A DNA stretch of 42,866 bases from Tetragenococcus muriaticus DSM 15685 (lineage in GTDB: Bacteria > Bacillota > Bacilli > Lactobacillales > Enterococcaceae): the NCBI RefSeq assembly GCF_000423785.1, contig NZ_KE384091.1, forward strand, positions 1-42,866, read 5' to 3'. The notes beneath the pieces are model-generated. The model was not told where the DNA came from. It saw nothing but the letters and a program-made list of their open reading frames with translations, and did no database searches. Of this stretch, positions 17,586-25,663 are shown in pieces. The position numbers and the translations under genes were made by a program. Every line of letters starts with the position of its first letter. Position 1 is the first letter of the stretch.

Positions 17586-18269
17586 ATGAAGATTACGTAT
17601 CATGGACATGCTGTTCTTTCTGTTGTATTGGAAGATGGAACTCGTTTGCTATTTGACCCGTATATTACACAAAACCCGTTGGCTGATGTGAGTGCAGAGG
17701 AAATCAACCCAGATTATATTTTAGTTACTCACGGTCATGATGATCATATTAGTGATATGATTCCGATTGCTAAGCAGAATAACGCGACGATTATTGGAAT
17801 TGCTGAGGTTTGTAAGTATGCAGCTAAAAAAGGAATTGAAAATATTCATCCGATGAACATCGGAGGTGGTTTTGACTTTCCATTTGGTCGCGTAACGCTT
17901 ACCCACGCTCAACATAGTTCTGGTTATGAAGAAGAAGATGGCCAAATGATTTATATGGGAGAACCTGCTGGTATTTTACTACAAGCAGATGGTAAAACAA
18001 TCTATCATGCAGGCGACACGGCTGATTATAGTGATTTATCCTTATTGGGCGAACAATACGATATCGATGTGGCATTTTTACCTATTGGCGATAATTTTAC
18101 CATGGGACCTAAGGATGCGCTTCGTGCTGCCAATCGTTTGAAAGCCAAAACCGTGGTTCCTATTCATTACAATACCTTCCCACAAATTAAACAAGATCCG
18201 CAAAAATTTGTCGCTGAACTGCCGGGAGTTGGACAAGTGATGGATAGCGGAGAGACAATTGAGGTGTAG
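17586..18269 (+). CDS. UPF0173 metal-dependent hydrolase
   Basis: The 227-residue protein has a metallo-beta-lactamase fold. The metal motif HGHDDH is at residues 49-54, and further ligands lie in HAGDTADYSDL and PIHYNTFP. Its biological substrate is not known. Start: ATG 17586 has GAAAGGGG 7 nt upstream; an upstream in-frame codon at 17565 has no such site. It is followed after 6 nt by the YtoI-like gene, so the two are probably co-transcribed with nrnA, an arrangement like that around ytkL-ytoI-nrnA in Bacillus. Confidence 0.9.
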   Translation: MKITYHGHAVLSVVLEDGTRLLFDPYITQNPLADVSAEEINPDYILVTHGHDDHISDMIPIAKQNNATIIGIAEVCKYAAKKGIENIHPMNIGGGFDFPFGRVTLTHAQHSSGYEEEDGQMIYMGEPAGILLQADGKTIYHAGDTADYSDLSLLGEQYDIDVAFLPIGDNFTMGPKDALRAANRLKAKTVVPIHYNTFPQIKQDPQKFVAELPGVGQVMDSGETIEV

Positions 18270-18275
18270 AAAATA

Positions 18276-19607
18276 ATGGCGACCAAACATGATTTGATTT
18301 TGGCCCATATCGAAAGTTTGCAAGTTGGAGAAAAAATTTCGGTTCGCGGTATTGCCAAAACTTTGGATGTCAGCGAAGGAACAGCTTATCGAGCAATTAA
18401 AGATGCCGAAAATACGGGCCTTGTTTCCACGATTCAACGAGTGGGTACTATTCGCATTGAACGGAAATTAAGAAAGAACATTGAGCGGTTAACATTTGCA
18501 GAAGTAGTTCGTATTATCGATGGCGATGTTTTAGGCGGCGCAAATGGTTTACAAAAAGATCTAAATAAATTTGTGATCGGCGCCATGACGCTAGAAGCGA
18601 TGCAACGTTATGTGACACCGGGTTCTTTGATGATTGTAGGTAATCGTTTAGATGCACAAGAGTTGGCTTTAAAAGCTGGAGCCGCCGTATTACTTACTGG
18701 CGGCTTTGATACTTCACAAGCCAATGAAGAATTAGCCGATCAGTTAGAATTACCTATTTTGCGTACGAGTTACGATACGTTTACAGTAGCTAGCATGATT
18801 AACCGGGCGATGAGCGATCAACTCATCAAAAAAGATATTTTATTAGTAGGCGATATTTATATGTCGCTAGAAAAAACACGTTACTTAACAACGGCAGACA
18901 GTATCAAAGATTATCGCGCACTTTCTGAAGCAAGTCAACATTCACGTTATCCTGTAGTCAATAAAAATAGACGTGTCGTAGGGATTGTTACCGCTAAAGA
19001 TGTGCTGGGAAAACCGGATACCCAGTTAATTGAACGAGTCATGACCAGAGAACCTCGGAGAGTAAAAAAAGAAATGAGCGTGGCTTCTGCTAGTCATCAA
19101 ATGATTTGGGATGGCTTGGAGGTCATGCCTGTTGTGGCTGATGATTTGTCTTTACTAGGAATTGTTACCAGACAAGACGTGATGAAAGCTATGCAATTAG
19201 TTCAGCGTCAGCCGCAAGTAACAGACACGATTTCTGATCAAATTACAGGAGAAATTCAATCTGCTGAACAAGATTTCGAAGGAAATAAATTAGCGGCTCC
19301 GCAATTTTCGTTTAGTGTTACTCCACAAATGGTGGACGAACTCGGCACAATTTCTTTTGGCGTTTTAAATGAAGTCATCGCCAATGTGACGAAACGTGTG
19401 ATGGTGGCAAATAATCGACGCAATGCTTGGATTGAACAAGTGAACTTACATTATTTCCATTTGATCCAACTTGAAAGTCAATTACAATTGCAGCCACAAA
19501 TTTTAGAATTGGGTAGACGTTCCGCTAAATTAGACGTGAATGTATTTATCGAAAATTCCTTGGTAGCTAAGGCCATTGTGGTTTGCCAAGTGATGGAACG
19601 TCCATAA
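18276..19607 (+). CDS. YtoI-like protein: HTH, DRTGG, CBS pair, hotdog domain
   Basis: The 443-residue protein has several domains: an N-terminal winged HTH (IAKTLDVSEGTAYRAIKDAE, about residues 25-45), a DRTGG domain (about 70-185), two CBS repeats (about 195-315) and a C-terminal hotdog/thioesterase-like domain (FGVLNEVIANVTKRVM). CBS pairs bind adenine nucleotides. The combination matches Bacillus YtoI, a presumed regulator of unknown target. It lies 22 bp before nrnA. A link to nucleotide or c-di-AMP sensing is only suggested by neighbour and domains. Confidence 0.85.
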   Translation: MATKHDLILAHIESLQVGEKISVRGIAKTLDVSEGTAYRAIKDAENTGLVSTIQRVGTIRIERKLRKNIERLTFAEVVRIIDGDVLGGANGLQKDLNKFVIGAMTLEAMQRYVTPGSLMIVGNRLDAQELALKAGAAVLLTGGFDTSQANEELADQLELPILRTSYDTFTVASMINRAMSDQLIKKDILLVGDIYMSLEKTRYLTTADSIKDYRALSEASQHSRYPVVNKNRRVVGIVTAKDVLGKPDTQLIERVMTREPRRVKKEMSVASASHQMIWDGLEVMPVVADDLSLLGIVTRQDVMKAMQLVQRQPQVTDTISDQITGEIQSAEQDFEGNKLAAPQFSFSVTPQMVDELGTISFGVLNEVIANVTKRVMVANNRRNAWIEQVNLHYFHLIQLESQLQLQPQILELGRRSAKLDVNVFIENSLVAKAIVVCQVMERP

Positions 19608-19629
19608 TTTAATAAAGAGGAGAACCTAG

Positions 19630-20586
19630 ATGAGTGTACAAGCAAATATTTTAGCTGAAATTAAGGCTTATGAAACAATTATTATCCACCGCCATCAACG
19701 GCCTGACCCAGATGCTATTGGCTCACAAGTTGGCTTAGCTGAGCTTTTACGTGCTAGCTTTCCCGAAAAAAATATTTATCAAGTTGGTGGAGCCACTGAA
19801 GGTCTTGGTTATTTAGCACATATGCAAGAAGTGGACGATGCAACTTATCAAGGAGCTTTAGTAATTGTGACAGATACAGCAAATGCTCCTCGTATTAGTG
19901 ATGAGCGATTTGCAATGGGGGATAAATTAATTAAGATTGATCATCATCCGAATGAAGAGCCTTATGGAGACTTAATGTGGGTACAAGCTGCCGCTTCAAG
20001 TTGCAGTGAAATCATTGCAGAATTTTGGCAGTTATTCCCTGAGGAGTTACATATGACCAAAGAAGCGGCCCGTTTGTTATATGCTGGCATTGTAGGAGAT
20101 ACAGGACGTTTTTTGTATCCGGCGTCTTCGCCTCATACCTTACGAATTGCTGCTGATTTGATCGACTTTGGCTTTGACTATGCTGCTTTAAATCGACAAA
20201 TTGAACAAATTTCAAGAAATGTAGCGCGCCTATCTGGCTATGTTTATGAAAACTTGCAAATCGATCCTTCGGGAGCTGCTTATGTAACATTTAGTACAGA
20301 GATGTTAGAAAACTATGGTGTTTCTGATGCCCAAACATCAGGAGTCGTTCCTTTGCCAGGCACTATTGAAAATGTATTGGCATGGGCAATTTTTGTTCAA
20401 CAACCTGAAGGATATTATCGTGTACGTATGCGTTCTAAAGGCCCCGCAATTAACGGTATTGCTAAACGTTATCATGGTGGTGGCCACGATTTAGCTAGTG
20501 GCGCTAATGTAAGAGATTTAGAAGAAGCGCAAAAGCTTTATGAAGAAATTCAAAAAGCCTGCATTGATTTTCCTGCAAATAATTAA
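19630..20586 (+). CDS. nrnA: DHH/DHHA1 phosphoesterase NrnA (oligoribonuclease and pAp phosphatase)
   Basis: The 318-residue enzyme degrades very short RNAs and dephosphorylates 3'-phosphoadenosine 5'-phosphate. The DHH domain has HRHQRPDPDAIGS (residues 20-32) and IDHHPNEEPYG. The C-terminal DHHA1 domain ends with YHGGGHDLASGA. All metal ligands appear present. AAAGAGGAGAA precedes the ATG. It is last in a likely operon with the UPF0173 and YtoI-like genes, and is followed by a terminator. Confidence 0.93.
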   Translation: MSVQANILAEIKAYETIIIHRHQRPDPDAIGSQVGLAELLRASFPEKNIYQVGGATEGLGYLAHMQEVDDATYQGALVIVTDTANAPRISDERFAMGDKLIKIDHHPNEEPYGDLMWVQAAASSCSEIIAEFWQLFPEELHMTKEAARLLYAGIVGDTGRFLYPASSPHTLRIAADLIDFGFDYAALNRQIEQISRNVARLSGYVYENLQIDPSGAAYVTFSTEMLENYGVSDAQTSGVVPLPGTIENVLAWAIFVQQPEGYYRVRMRSKGPAINGIAKRYHGGGHDLASGANVRDLEEAQKLYEEIQKACIDFPANN

Positions 20587-20593
20587 CAAAAAA

Positions 20594-20633
20594 CCTGTAT
20601 CCTTATTTGATCGTAAGGGATACAGGATTTTTT
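20594..20633 (+). terminator. nrnA intrinsic terminator
   Basis: CCTGTATCC (20594-20602), then TTA, pair with TAAG and GGATACAGG (20618-20626), followed by a T run. Confidence 0.85.
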
Positions 20634-20734
20634 GTACTGAATGTTAAAAAGAAGGGAAGCCGTACAAAGAAGCTCTAGAAAGTAACAAAACTAGAGTTGG
20701 ATTAACAAAGTAACGCTAGAAAATTATAAAGCTA

Positions 20735-20765
20735 AAAATAGCTGAGCATCCCGCTCAGCTATTTT
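20735..20765. terminator. Terminator at the end of the minus-strand gene 20767-21804
   Basis: AAAAATAGCTGAGC pairs with GCTCAGCTATTTT around a short loop, giving a 13-bp stem with T runs on both strands. Confidence 0.85.
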
Positions 20766-20766
20766 C

Positions 20767-21804
20767 TTAGCTTAACTCTGATAATCGTTTATTAATTTTG
20801 TCTAAATCAAAAGACGCGAAAGCTTCCTCTCCTCTGGAATCTTCCAAGGGTGCATCTTGTCGACCGGTAAGACAAATGGGTAATTGTTCAGGTCCTGTTA
20901 ATTTTGACGAAGCACTTGATAACTCATTATAAGGAATCACTTTTTCTAGTTTCACTTTATGTTGCCAATCATCGCCAAAATCATAGATATAATCGATAGA
21001 TTTATTGAAAATAAAAACTTCGCCGAGTGTCATAGAAGCTGTATCTTGAGGAGGAAATTCCCCAAAATCATCTATGAAGCCCGTGTCAGGCTGATAAAAT
21101 TGGCCCTTAATCATAAATTGATATAAATGTTCATTTTCCCACTCAAAACTATTTTGAATGACCTCATGTAAATCATCTAAAGTATAATCAAAAGGAACGA
21201 GGACACGTCGCCAGATAGGTGGCTTATAACCAGTTAAATCGACACGCAATTGGATAGCGTAAGACTTGGGCTCTTGGTAATCTGAAGGAAAATCGATCAC
21301 ATTATCAGTTGATTGTTTCTCCTCTTCTTGATTAAACATATTATTTAACCCTTGAAAAAAATCGTTCATTTCAGGTGGCAATGAATCTATCATTTCTTGG
21401 TTCATTTCGTCCATTCGTTTCTTTTTTTCTCTTGACCAAACTTGTTCATCCATCATTTTACTAAGAAAAGTATGTTTATTCTTTTGTAAAAAGGATAATG
21501 CATTAAGATAGTCTTTTTTAGTTAAGAAATTATTTTCTTGCATAAATTGATAAAAATCTAGAATAACCTCATGAATCGCTAATACTTCATCGGCAAAAAC
21601 TAAAGTTTCGGCGGGTAAATGTTTTAAATAAAATTGTTCCAGTAGTTTAAGATCCGCAAAATCTTGAGGTTTTTCCATGCTATCAGTAAATTCTAATAAC
21701 ATCTTAACCAGTTCAGCGGGGTTATCAATATTTTCAGTATAGTCGTTAAGTTCATCCTGTTTGGTTTGAAAGTACTTATCAATTAGATCATCGATTTTAG
21801 CCAT
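20767..21804 (-). CDS. Plasmid pRiA4b ORF-3 family protein
   Basis: The 345-residue protein has two parts. The N-terminal half is helical and charged with no recognised domain. The C-terminal half (about residues 180-345) is a pRiA4b ORF-3-like domain, with IQLRVDLTGYKPPIWRRVLV, a LDDLHEVIQNSFEW segment and YDFGDDWQHKVKLE. The family occurs in mobile and chromosomal settings and has no firm function. Start: ATG at 21804 (minus strand) has AAAGGA about 10 nt upstream; an in-frame GTG at 21813 lies too close to that site. It is a single gene. Confidence 0.85.
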   Translation of the reverse strand: MAKIDDLIDKYFQTKQDELNDYTENIDNPAELVKMLLEFTDSMEKPQDFADLKLLEQFYLKHLPAETLVFADEVLAIHEVILDFYQFMQENNFLTKKDYLNALSFLQKNKHTFLSKMMDEQVWSREKKKRMDEMNQEMIDSLPPEMNDFFQGLNNMFNQEEEKQSTDNVIDFPSDYQEPKSYAIQLRVDLTGYKPPIWRRVLVPFDYTLDDLHEVIQNSFEWENEHLYQFMIKGQFYQPDTGFIDDFGEFPPQDTASMTLGEVFIFNKSIDYIYDFGDDWQHKVKLEKVIPYNELSSASSKLTGPEQLPICLTGRQDAPLEDSRGEEAFASFDLDKINKRLSELS

Positions 21805-21866
21805 TAAGGACACATCCTTTCAGAATTTCTTTTATTATAACAGATAATGCTTTTAAGTTGTCATAA

Positions 21867-21895
21867 TTTACAAATGGAGAAAAATTCTTTATAGT
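21867..21895 (+). promoter_or_regulatory. Promoter of the small ORF at 21939
   Basis: TTTACA (21867-21872) and TATAGT (21890-21895) are separated by 17 bp. Confidence 0.65.
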
Positions 21896-21938
21896 AAAGA
21901 TAGAGTTAGTCCCCAAATTAAAAGGAGGAGGGATTTTC

Positions 21939-22106
21939 ATGGCAGAGGATAAGAAAGAACAAACAAAAGAAGAAGTCTATGCCCAACGTCAAAGTGAGTA
22001 TAAGGACGAAAAAGAAAAAGTATTCAAAGAAGCACAAAAAGAAGCTGCAGAAAAAGACATAGTTGACCCTGAAAAAATCGACGAGGAAAAAATAGAAGAT
22101 AAATAA
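21939..22106 (+). CDS. Small highly charged protein, 55 residues, unrecognised
   Basis: This gene has its own promoter, a strong ribosome binding site AAAAGGAGGAGG 9-10 nt before the ATG, and a tight terminator directly after the stop, so it is very likely real. The product begins MAEDKKEQTKEEVYAQRQ. It is about half Lys and Glu, has no Cys or Trp, and is probably a single long helix or disordered. No family was recognised. Small Lys/Glu-rich hydrophilic proteins of this sort are often stress or general-stress proteins, but that is a guess. Confidence 0.8.
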   Translation: MAEDKKEQTKEEVYAQRQSEYKDEKEKVFKEAQKEAAEKDIVDPEKIDEEKIEDK

Positions 22107-22107
22107 A

Positions 22108-22137
22108 AAAAGCAGGAAGTTTCGACTTCCTGCTTTT
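22108..22137. terminator. Bidirectional terminator with TTCG loop
   Basis: AAAAGCAGGAAGT (22108-22120) and ACTTCCTGCTTTT (22125-22137) form a perfect 13-bp stem closed by the stable tetraloop TTCG. It lies between convergent genes and can serve both. Confidence 0.92.
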
Positions 22138-22144
22138 ATTAACT

Positions 22145-22927
22145 TTAAGGCAATTCGGTAAGAAAGCGGTCGTTTTTTTGGAAGGTAACCAAAAAATTCA
22201 CGCCGAACTCTTTTAAAAGACCTGCCATTTCAGGAAAGAGGGCCTGATAGTCTTCTGATTGGTGAGCGTCAGAACCAAGAGTGAAAAATTTCCCGCCAAG
22301 ACTTTTATACAAAGGAATAACATAACGATAAAGATTGGCATTTTGATAATAACCGAAACTTTTAGCATTCAATTCTAGTGCCATTTCTTTTTGAATGACT
22401 TTTTTAAGAATCTGAGTAAGCTCTTTTTCAAAATGTTCTTCTAGCTCTTGGGGAGTAAAATCAAGACGGCGTAAGCCATATTCAAAATGAGTTAAGATTT
22501 GCGCGTTGTCAAAAGTACCTAGAACTTTTGACATTTCATCAAAATACATTTTTGCCACATCATATTTATCTTTTTTTAGAACCACATCATCTATATAATC
22601 AAATTTTCCATTTTGATGGATACTTAACAATTTTAAGTCATAGGGGTTTTGGGCGAGATAATCATTGATTTGTTTTTCTTGACCAGGAACAACGCCAATT
22701 TCCACGCCCTTTAAAAATGTTGTAGGGTAATTGGCTTTTAGTTCGTTAATTTTTTGTGTTAATTTTTCATAGTCAGGGATGTCATCTTGAAAATTGTCGC
22801 CTGGGTTATGCAAGTCGAAATGGTCGGTCGCTACAAAATAAGCCGGATTGTTTAATAAATAATTTTCGAAAATTTCCTGTGAATCAAAAGATAAAAAAGT
22901 GTGTAAGTGCTGGTCATAATACTTCAT
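22145..22927 (-). CDS. PHP-domain phosphatase (histidinol-phosphatase HisJ family)
   Basis: The 260-residue PHP metallophosphoesterase has the N-terminal metal motif DQHLHTFLSFDS (residues 5-16), ATDHFDLH, GVEIGVVPG and the late motif LGSDAHQSED. It is similar to HisK/HisJ histidinol-phosphatases, but no other histidine gene is nearby, so the real substrate is uncertain. AGGAGG lies 7 nt before the ATG. It is the third gene of a minus-strand run with the fructosamine kinase-like and SDR genes (22-nt gap to SDR). Confidence 0.85.
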   Translation of the reverse strand: MKYYDQHLHTFLSFDSQEIFENYLLNNPAYFVATDHFDLHNPGDNFQDDIPDYEKLTQKINELKANYPTTFLKGVEIGVVPGQEKQINDYLAQNPYDLKLLSIHQNGKFDYIDDVVLKKDKYDVAKMYFDEMSKVLGTFDNAQILTHFEYGLRRLDFTPQELEEHFEKELTQILKKVIQKEMALELNAKSFGYYQNANLYRYVIPLYKSLGGKFFTLGSDAHQSEDYQALFPEMAGLLKEFGVNFLVTFQKNDRFLTELP

Positions 22928-22949
22928 CGTAAGTTCCTCCTAGTTACAA

Positions 22950-23741
22950 TTAAATGGTGCCTACTGAATTGTGGTCTACCCGGTAATTAGCGCCATTGAC
23001 AAAATTGGCTTTTTCTGAGCATAAAAAGGTAATAACATTAGCCACTTCTTCTGGATAGCCGCGACGAGAACTAGTCATAAAAGGTCTTCTTTCTTTTAAG
23101 AAAGATTGAATAGCTTCGTCAAAAGAAACATTTAACTCATCTGCTCGATTTTGCATCATTTTATCGGTCATTGGTGTATTGATAAAAGCAGGAGAAACCG
23201 CATTTGCAGTAATTCCTTCTGGCCCCAGTGTTTTAGCTAGTCCTTTAGATAAGGCTAACAAACCTGCTTTCGTAGCACAATAAGGAATTTCGTCATCGTA
23301 AGGTTGTAATGCATCTTCAGAAGATAAAAAGAGAACGCGACCCCAATGATTTTCACGTAAGTCACTAAGGAATTCTTTTGTTGTATTCACCGCACCGAAA
23401 AGATTGATATCAAATACTTCTTGCCAATCCTCTAGTGAAATGTCGGAAAAGTCACCTTGTGTACCAGTAATTCCAGCGCAATGAATTAAAATATCAAAAG
23501 TTAGTTGTTGCTCTTTTAGTTCTTGATGTAATTGGGCAAGCTCATCTGGTTGACGCACATCGCCTGTCACTGTTTTTACGAGTTGTGGGTTAGTAAATTC
23601 TGCTTCATGAAATTGATCGAATTTTTTATCAAATAATACAGTGGTTGCTTCTTCTTCATTTAATGCTTTAGCAGTAGCTAAACCGATGCCAGAACCGCCA
23701 CCTGTGATGAGAACGGTTTTATTTGCTAAATTTAGATCCAT
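22950..23741 (-). CDS. Short-chain dehydrogenase/reductase
   Basis: This 263-residue classical SDR has the cofactor motif TGGGSGIG (residues 13-20), an Asp-free second strand (LFDKKFDQF), the NAG-equivalent HCAGITG and the catalytic Tyr/Lys in YCATK. The conserved Ser is in LFLSSED. Substrate is not predictable. It lies 20 bp after the fructosamine kinase-like gene and 22 bp before the PHP phosphatase on the same strand, which suggests one operon, perhaps for a sugar derivative. Confidence 0.88.
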   Translation of the reverse strand: MDLNLANKTVLITGGGSGIGLATAKALNEEEATTVLFDKKFDQFHEAEFTNPQLVKTVTGDVRQPDELAQLHQELKEQQLTFDILIHCAGITGTQGDFSDISLEDWQEVFDINLFGAVNTTKEFLSDLRENHWGRVLFLSSEDALQPYDDEIPYCATKAGLLALSKGLAKTLGPEGITANAVSPAFINTPMTDKMMQNRADELNVSFDEAIQSFLKERRPFMTSSRRGYPEEVANVITFLCSEKANFVNGANYRVDHNSVGTI

Positions 23742-23761
23742 GTTTTATCATCCTTTCTTGA

Positions 23762-24628
23762 TTATGCATTTGCTATGATTTCATTCATTGTACGGTTGAC
23801 GCCACCTGCGTAGATAGGACCAAACTTATATTGATGAATCATTAGAAGATATAAACTGTAGAAGTTTAACCTTTTTTCATACCCTGGATCAAGCGGATAA
23901 GCCTCTTGATAAGCTCGATAGAATTCATCACTAAATGCGTGAAATACCAAACTGCAGCCTAAGTCAAACTCACGATCTCCATAAAGTGCGTTCGGGTCAA
24001 ATAAAGCTGGAGTTCCATCGGTTAAAAACATATGATTTCCTCCCCATAAGTCTCCATGAAGTAAGGAAGGCTTGCTTTGATGGTTCTTTAGTTCTTCATT
24101 CATTATTTCTCGCACATTTTGATATTGCTCTTCGTCTTTTTTGTTCCATGAACCATTTTGTATCAACTTATCAGCTAATTCGTCCATTCTTTCATCGACA
24201 AATAATTCACGCCAAGTATCACTCCACTCATTACTATAGGTGATATCAGAGCTAGTTGAAGGTTTATCAAAGCCAAATTTGCCATTTGGACTGTAATGTT
24301 GGTGCATGTTCGCAACTAATTTTCCCAAATCCCTTTGGCTGCCGCTACCTCTGCCTTGATGTAAAAAGGTGATTAAAAGATAAGCATCGCCATCAATTTG
24401 ACCACTTCCAATAACGCGTGGTGCAGTCACACCAGCGTTTTCCAAAGCTTCTAAACCAGCGATTTCACCTTGATAAAAATCAGCGGAACGGTTCGGTTGT
24501 GTTAACAAAAAATACGGACCCTCTGAGGTTTGCACTTGATAAGCTTGATTGACATCGCCACCGGCTACGGGGCGAATTTTTTGAATACCATCGACTGGCA
24601 ACTCTTCTGCCCATTGTTTATTTAACAT
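23762..24628 (-). CDS. Fructosamine kinase family protein
   Basis: The 288-residue kinase of the fructosamine/ketosamine-3-kinase family phosphorylates the sugar of glycated amines, leading to deglycation. The catalytic loop is HGDLWGGNHMF with the following metal Asp in LFDPNALYGDREFDLG. The N-terminal ATP lobe has GGDVNQAYQV. Start: ATG 24628 has GGAGGTG 6 nt upstream; a GTG at 24643 would lie upstream of that site. It is the first gene of a minus-strand run with SDR and PHP genes. Confidence 0.88.
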   Translation of the reverse strand: MLNKQWAEELPVDGIQKIRPVAGGDVNQAYQVQTSEGPYFLLTQPNRSADFYQGEIAGLEALENAGVTAPRVIGSGQIDGDAYLLITFLHQGRGSGSQRDLGKLVANMHQHYSPNGKFGFDKPSTSSDITYSNEWSDTWRELFVDERMDELADKLIQNGSWNKKDEEQYQNVREIMNEELKNHQSKPSLLHGDLWGGNHMFLTDGTPALFDPNALYGDREFDLGCSLVFHAFSDEFYRAYQEAYPLDPGYEKRLNFYSLYLLMIHQYKFGPIYAGGVNRTMNEIIANA

Positions 24629-24732
24629 TTTGTCCACCTCCACTTTTTATTATAACAAGGAGTTGGAAAAGAATGCGAATAAAAACCACCTGCTTGAAAA
24701 ATATGGTATCCTTTTATTGAGGAGGAATAGAT

Positions 24733-25566
24733 ATGAACGAAATTTATGAATTATCCGATGGGTTTAGCATTCCCAAAATCGGTTTTGGTACTTATAAATT
24801 AAACGGGGCTCAAGGCACTCGCTTGATGGAACAAGCTTTACATGTTGGTTATCGTTTGCTTGATACAGCTTTTAATTATGAAAATGAAGGAGCTGTAGGA
24901 CGAGCAATTAAAAATAGTAGTGTGCCGCGCGACCAAATTACAGTGGCTTCTAAGCTTCCAGGTCGCTATCATTCTTACCAATCAGCCCTTAGAACCATTG
25001 AAGAATCGGTCGCTCGCTTAAATTTAGACTATATTGATTTATATTTAATTCATTGACCTAATCCTAAACAAGGACAATACGTTGAAGCTTGGCAAGCACT
25101 TGTTGATGCGCAAAAAACAGGTTTAGTTCGCTCCATTGGTGTTAGTAACTTTTTACCTGAACATATTGATCAGTTGGAAAAGGAAACGGGCGTTTTACCT
25201 GTGATCAATCAAGTGGAATTGCATCCGGAATTTAATCAACAAAAACAACGAGAATTTGATCGTTCTAAAGGCATTCTTACACAAGCGTGGAGCCCGCTAG
25301 GCCGTGCTTCGCAAATTTTGCAAAATGAAACCATACAAAAAATCGCCGATAAACATCATAGAAGCATTGCCCAAGTGATTTTACGTTGGCAAGTACAACT
25401 AGGTGTATTACCAATTCCAAAAGCTTCACATTACTTGCGACAACTCGATAATTTTGCTATATTTGATTTTGAGTTAAGTAAAGAAGATATGGAAATAATC
25501 AATGGTTTAACCAAAGAAAATGGGCGCACCAATGATCAGGATCCAGCGGTATATGAAGAATTTTAA
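24733..25566 (+). pseudogene. Aldo/keto reductase, broken by an in-frame TGA at a conserved Trp
   Basis: The 277-codon frame begins at ATG 24733 behind GAGGAGG. It is interrupted once, by TGA at 25054-25056 (codon 108). The site reads IDLYLIH-stop-PNPKQGQY, where the family has LIHWPNP, so it is TGG to TGA. Catalytic residues D44, Y49, K74 and H107 all precede the stop; His107 is the last translated residue. The barrel's second half, with SIGVSNFLPEHI and IPKASHYLRQLDN, follows intact in the same frame. The untruncated enzyme would be an NADPH-dependent reductase of the 2,5-diketo-gluconate reductase type. A truncated product should not fold as a TIM barrel. Confidence 0.88.
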
Positions 25567-25572
25567 GTAAGC

Positions 25573-25603
25573 AAAAGAAAGAGTTTTTTCTCTTTCTTTT
25601 TTG
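25573..25603 (+). terminator. Terminator after the aldo/keto reductase
   Basis: AAAAGAAAGAG (25573-25583) pairs with CTCTTTCTTTT (25590-25600) around a T6 loop, followed by TT. Confidence 0.75.
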
Positions 25604-25663
25604 CTGTGAATAATTATAATGAGAAGCGACAATTCTCAAAATACATAATAAAGGAGCGTTTAT

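Noticed and set aside
3656-25056. Genome-wide reassignment of TGA to Trp
   Set aside because: TGA ends several conserved genes at their normal lengths (asd, mtlF, tatD, rnmV, rsmA), and TGG codes Trp throughout, so only local readthrough or mutation is possible.
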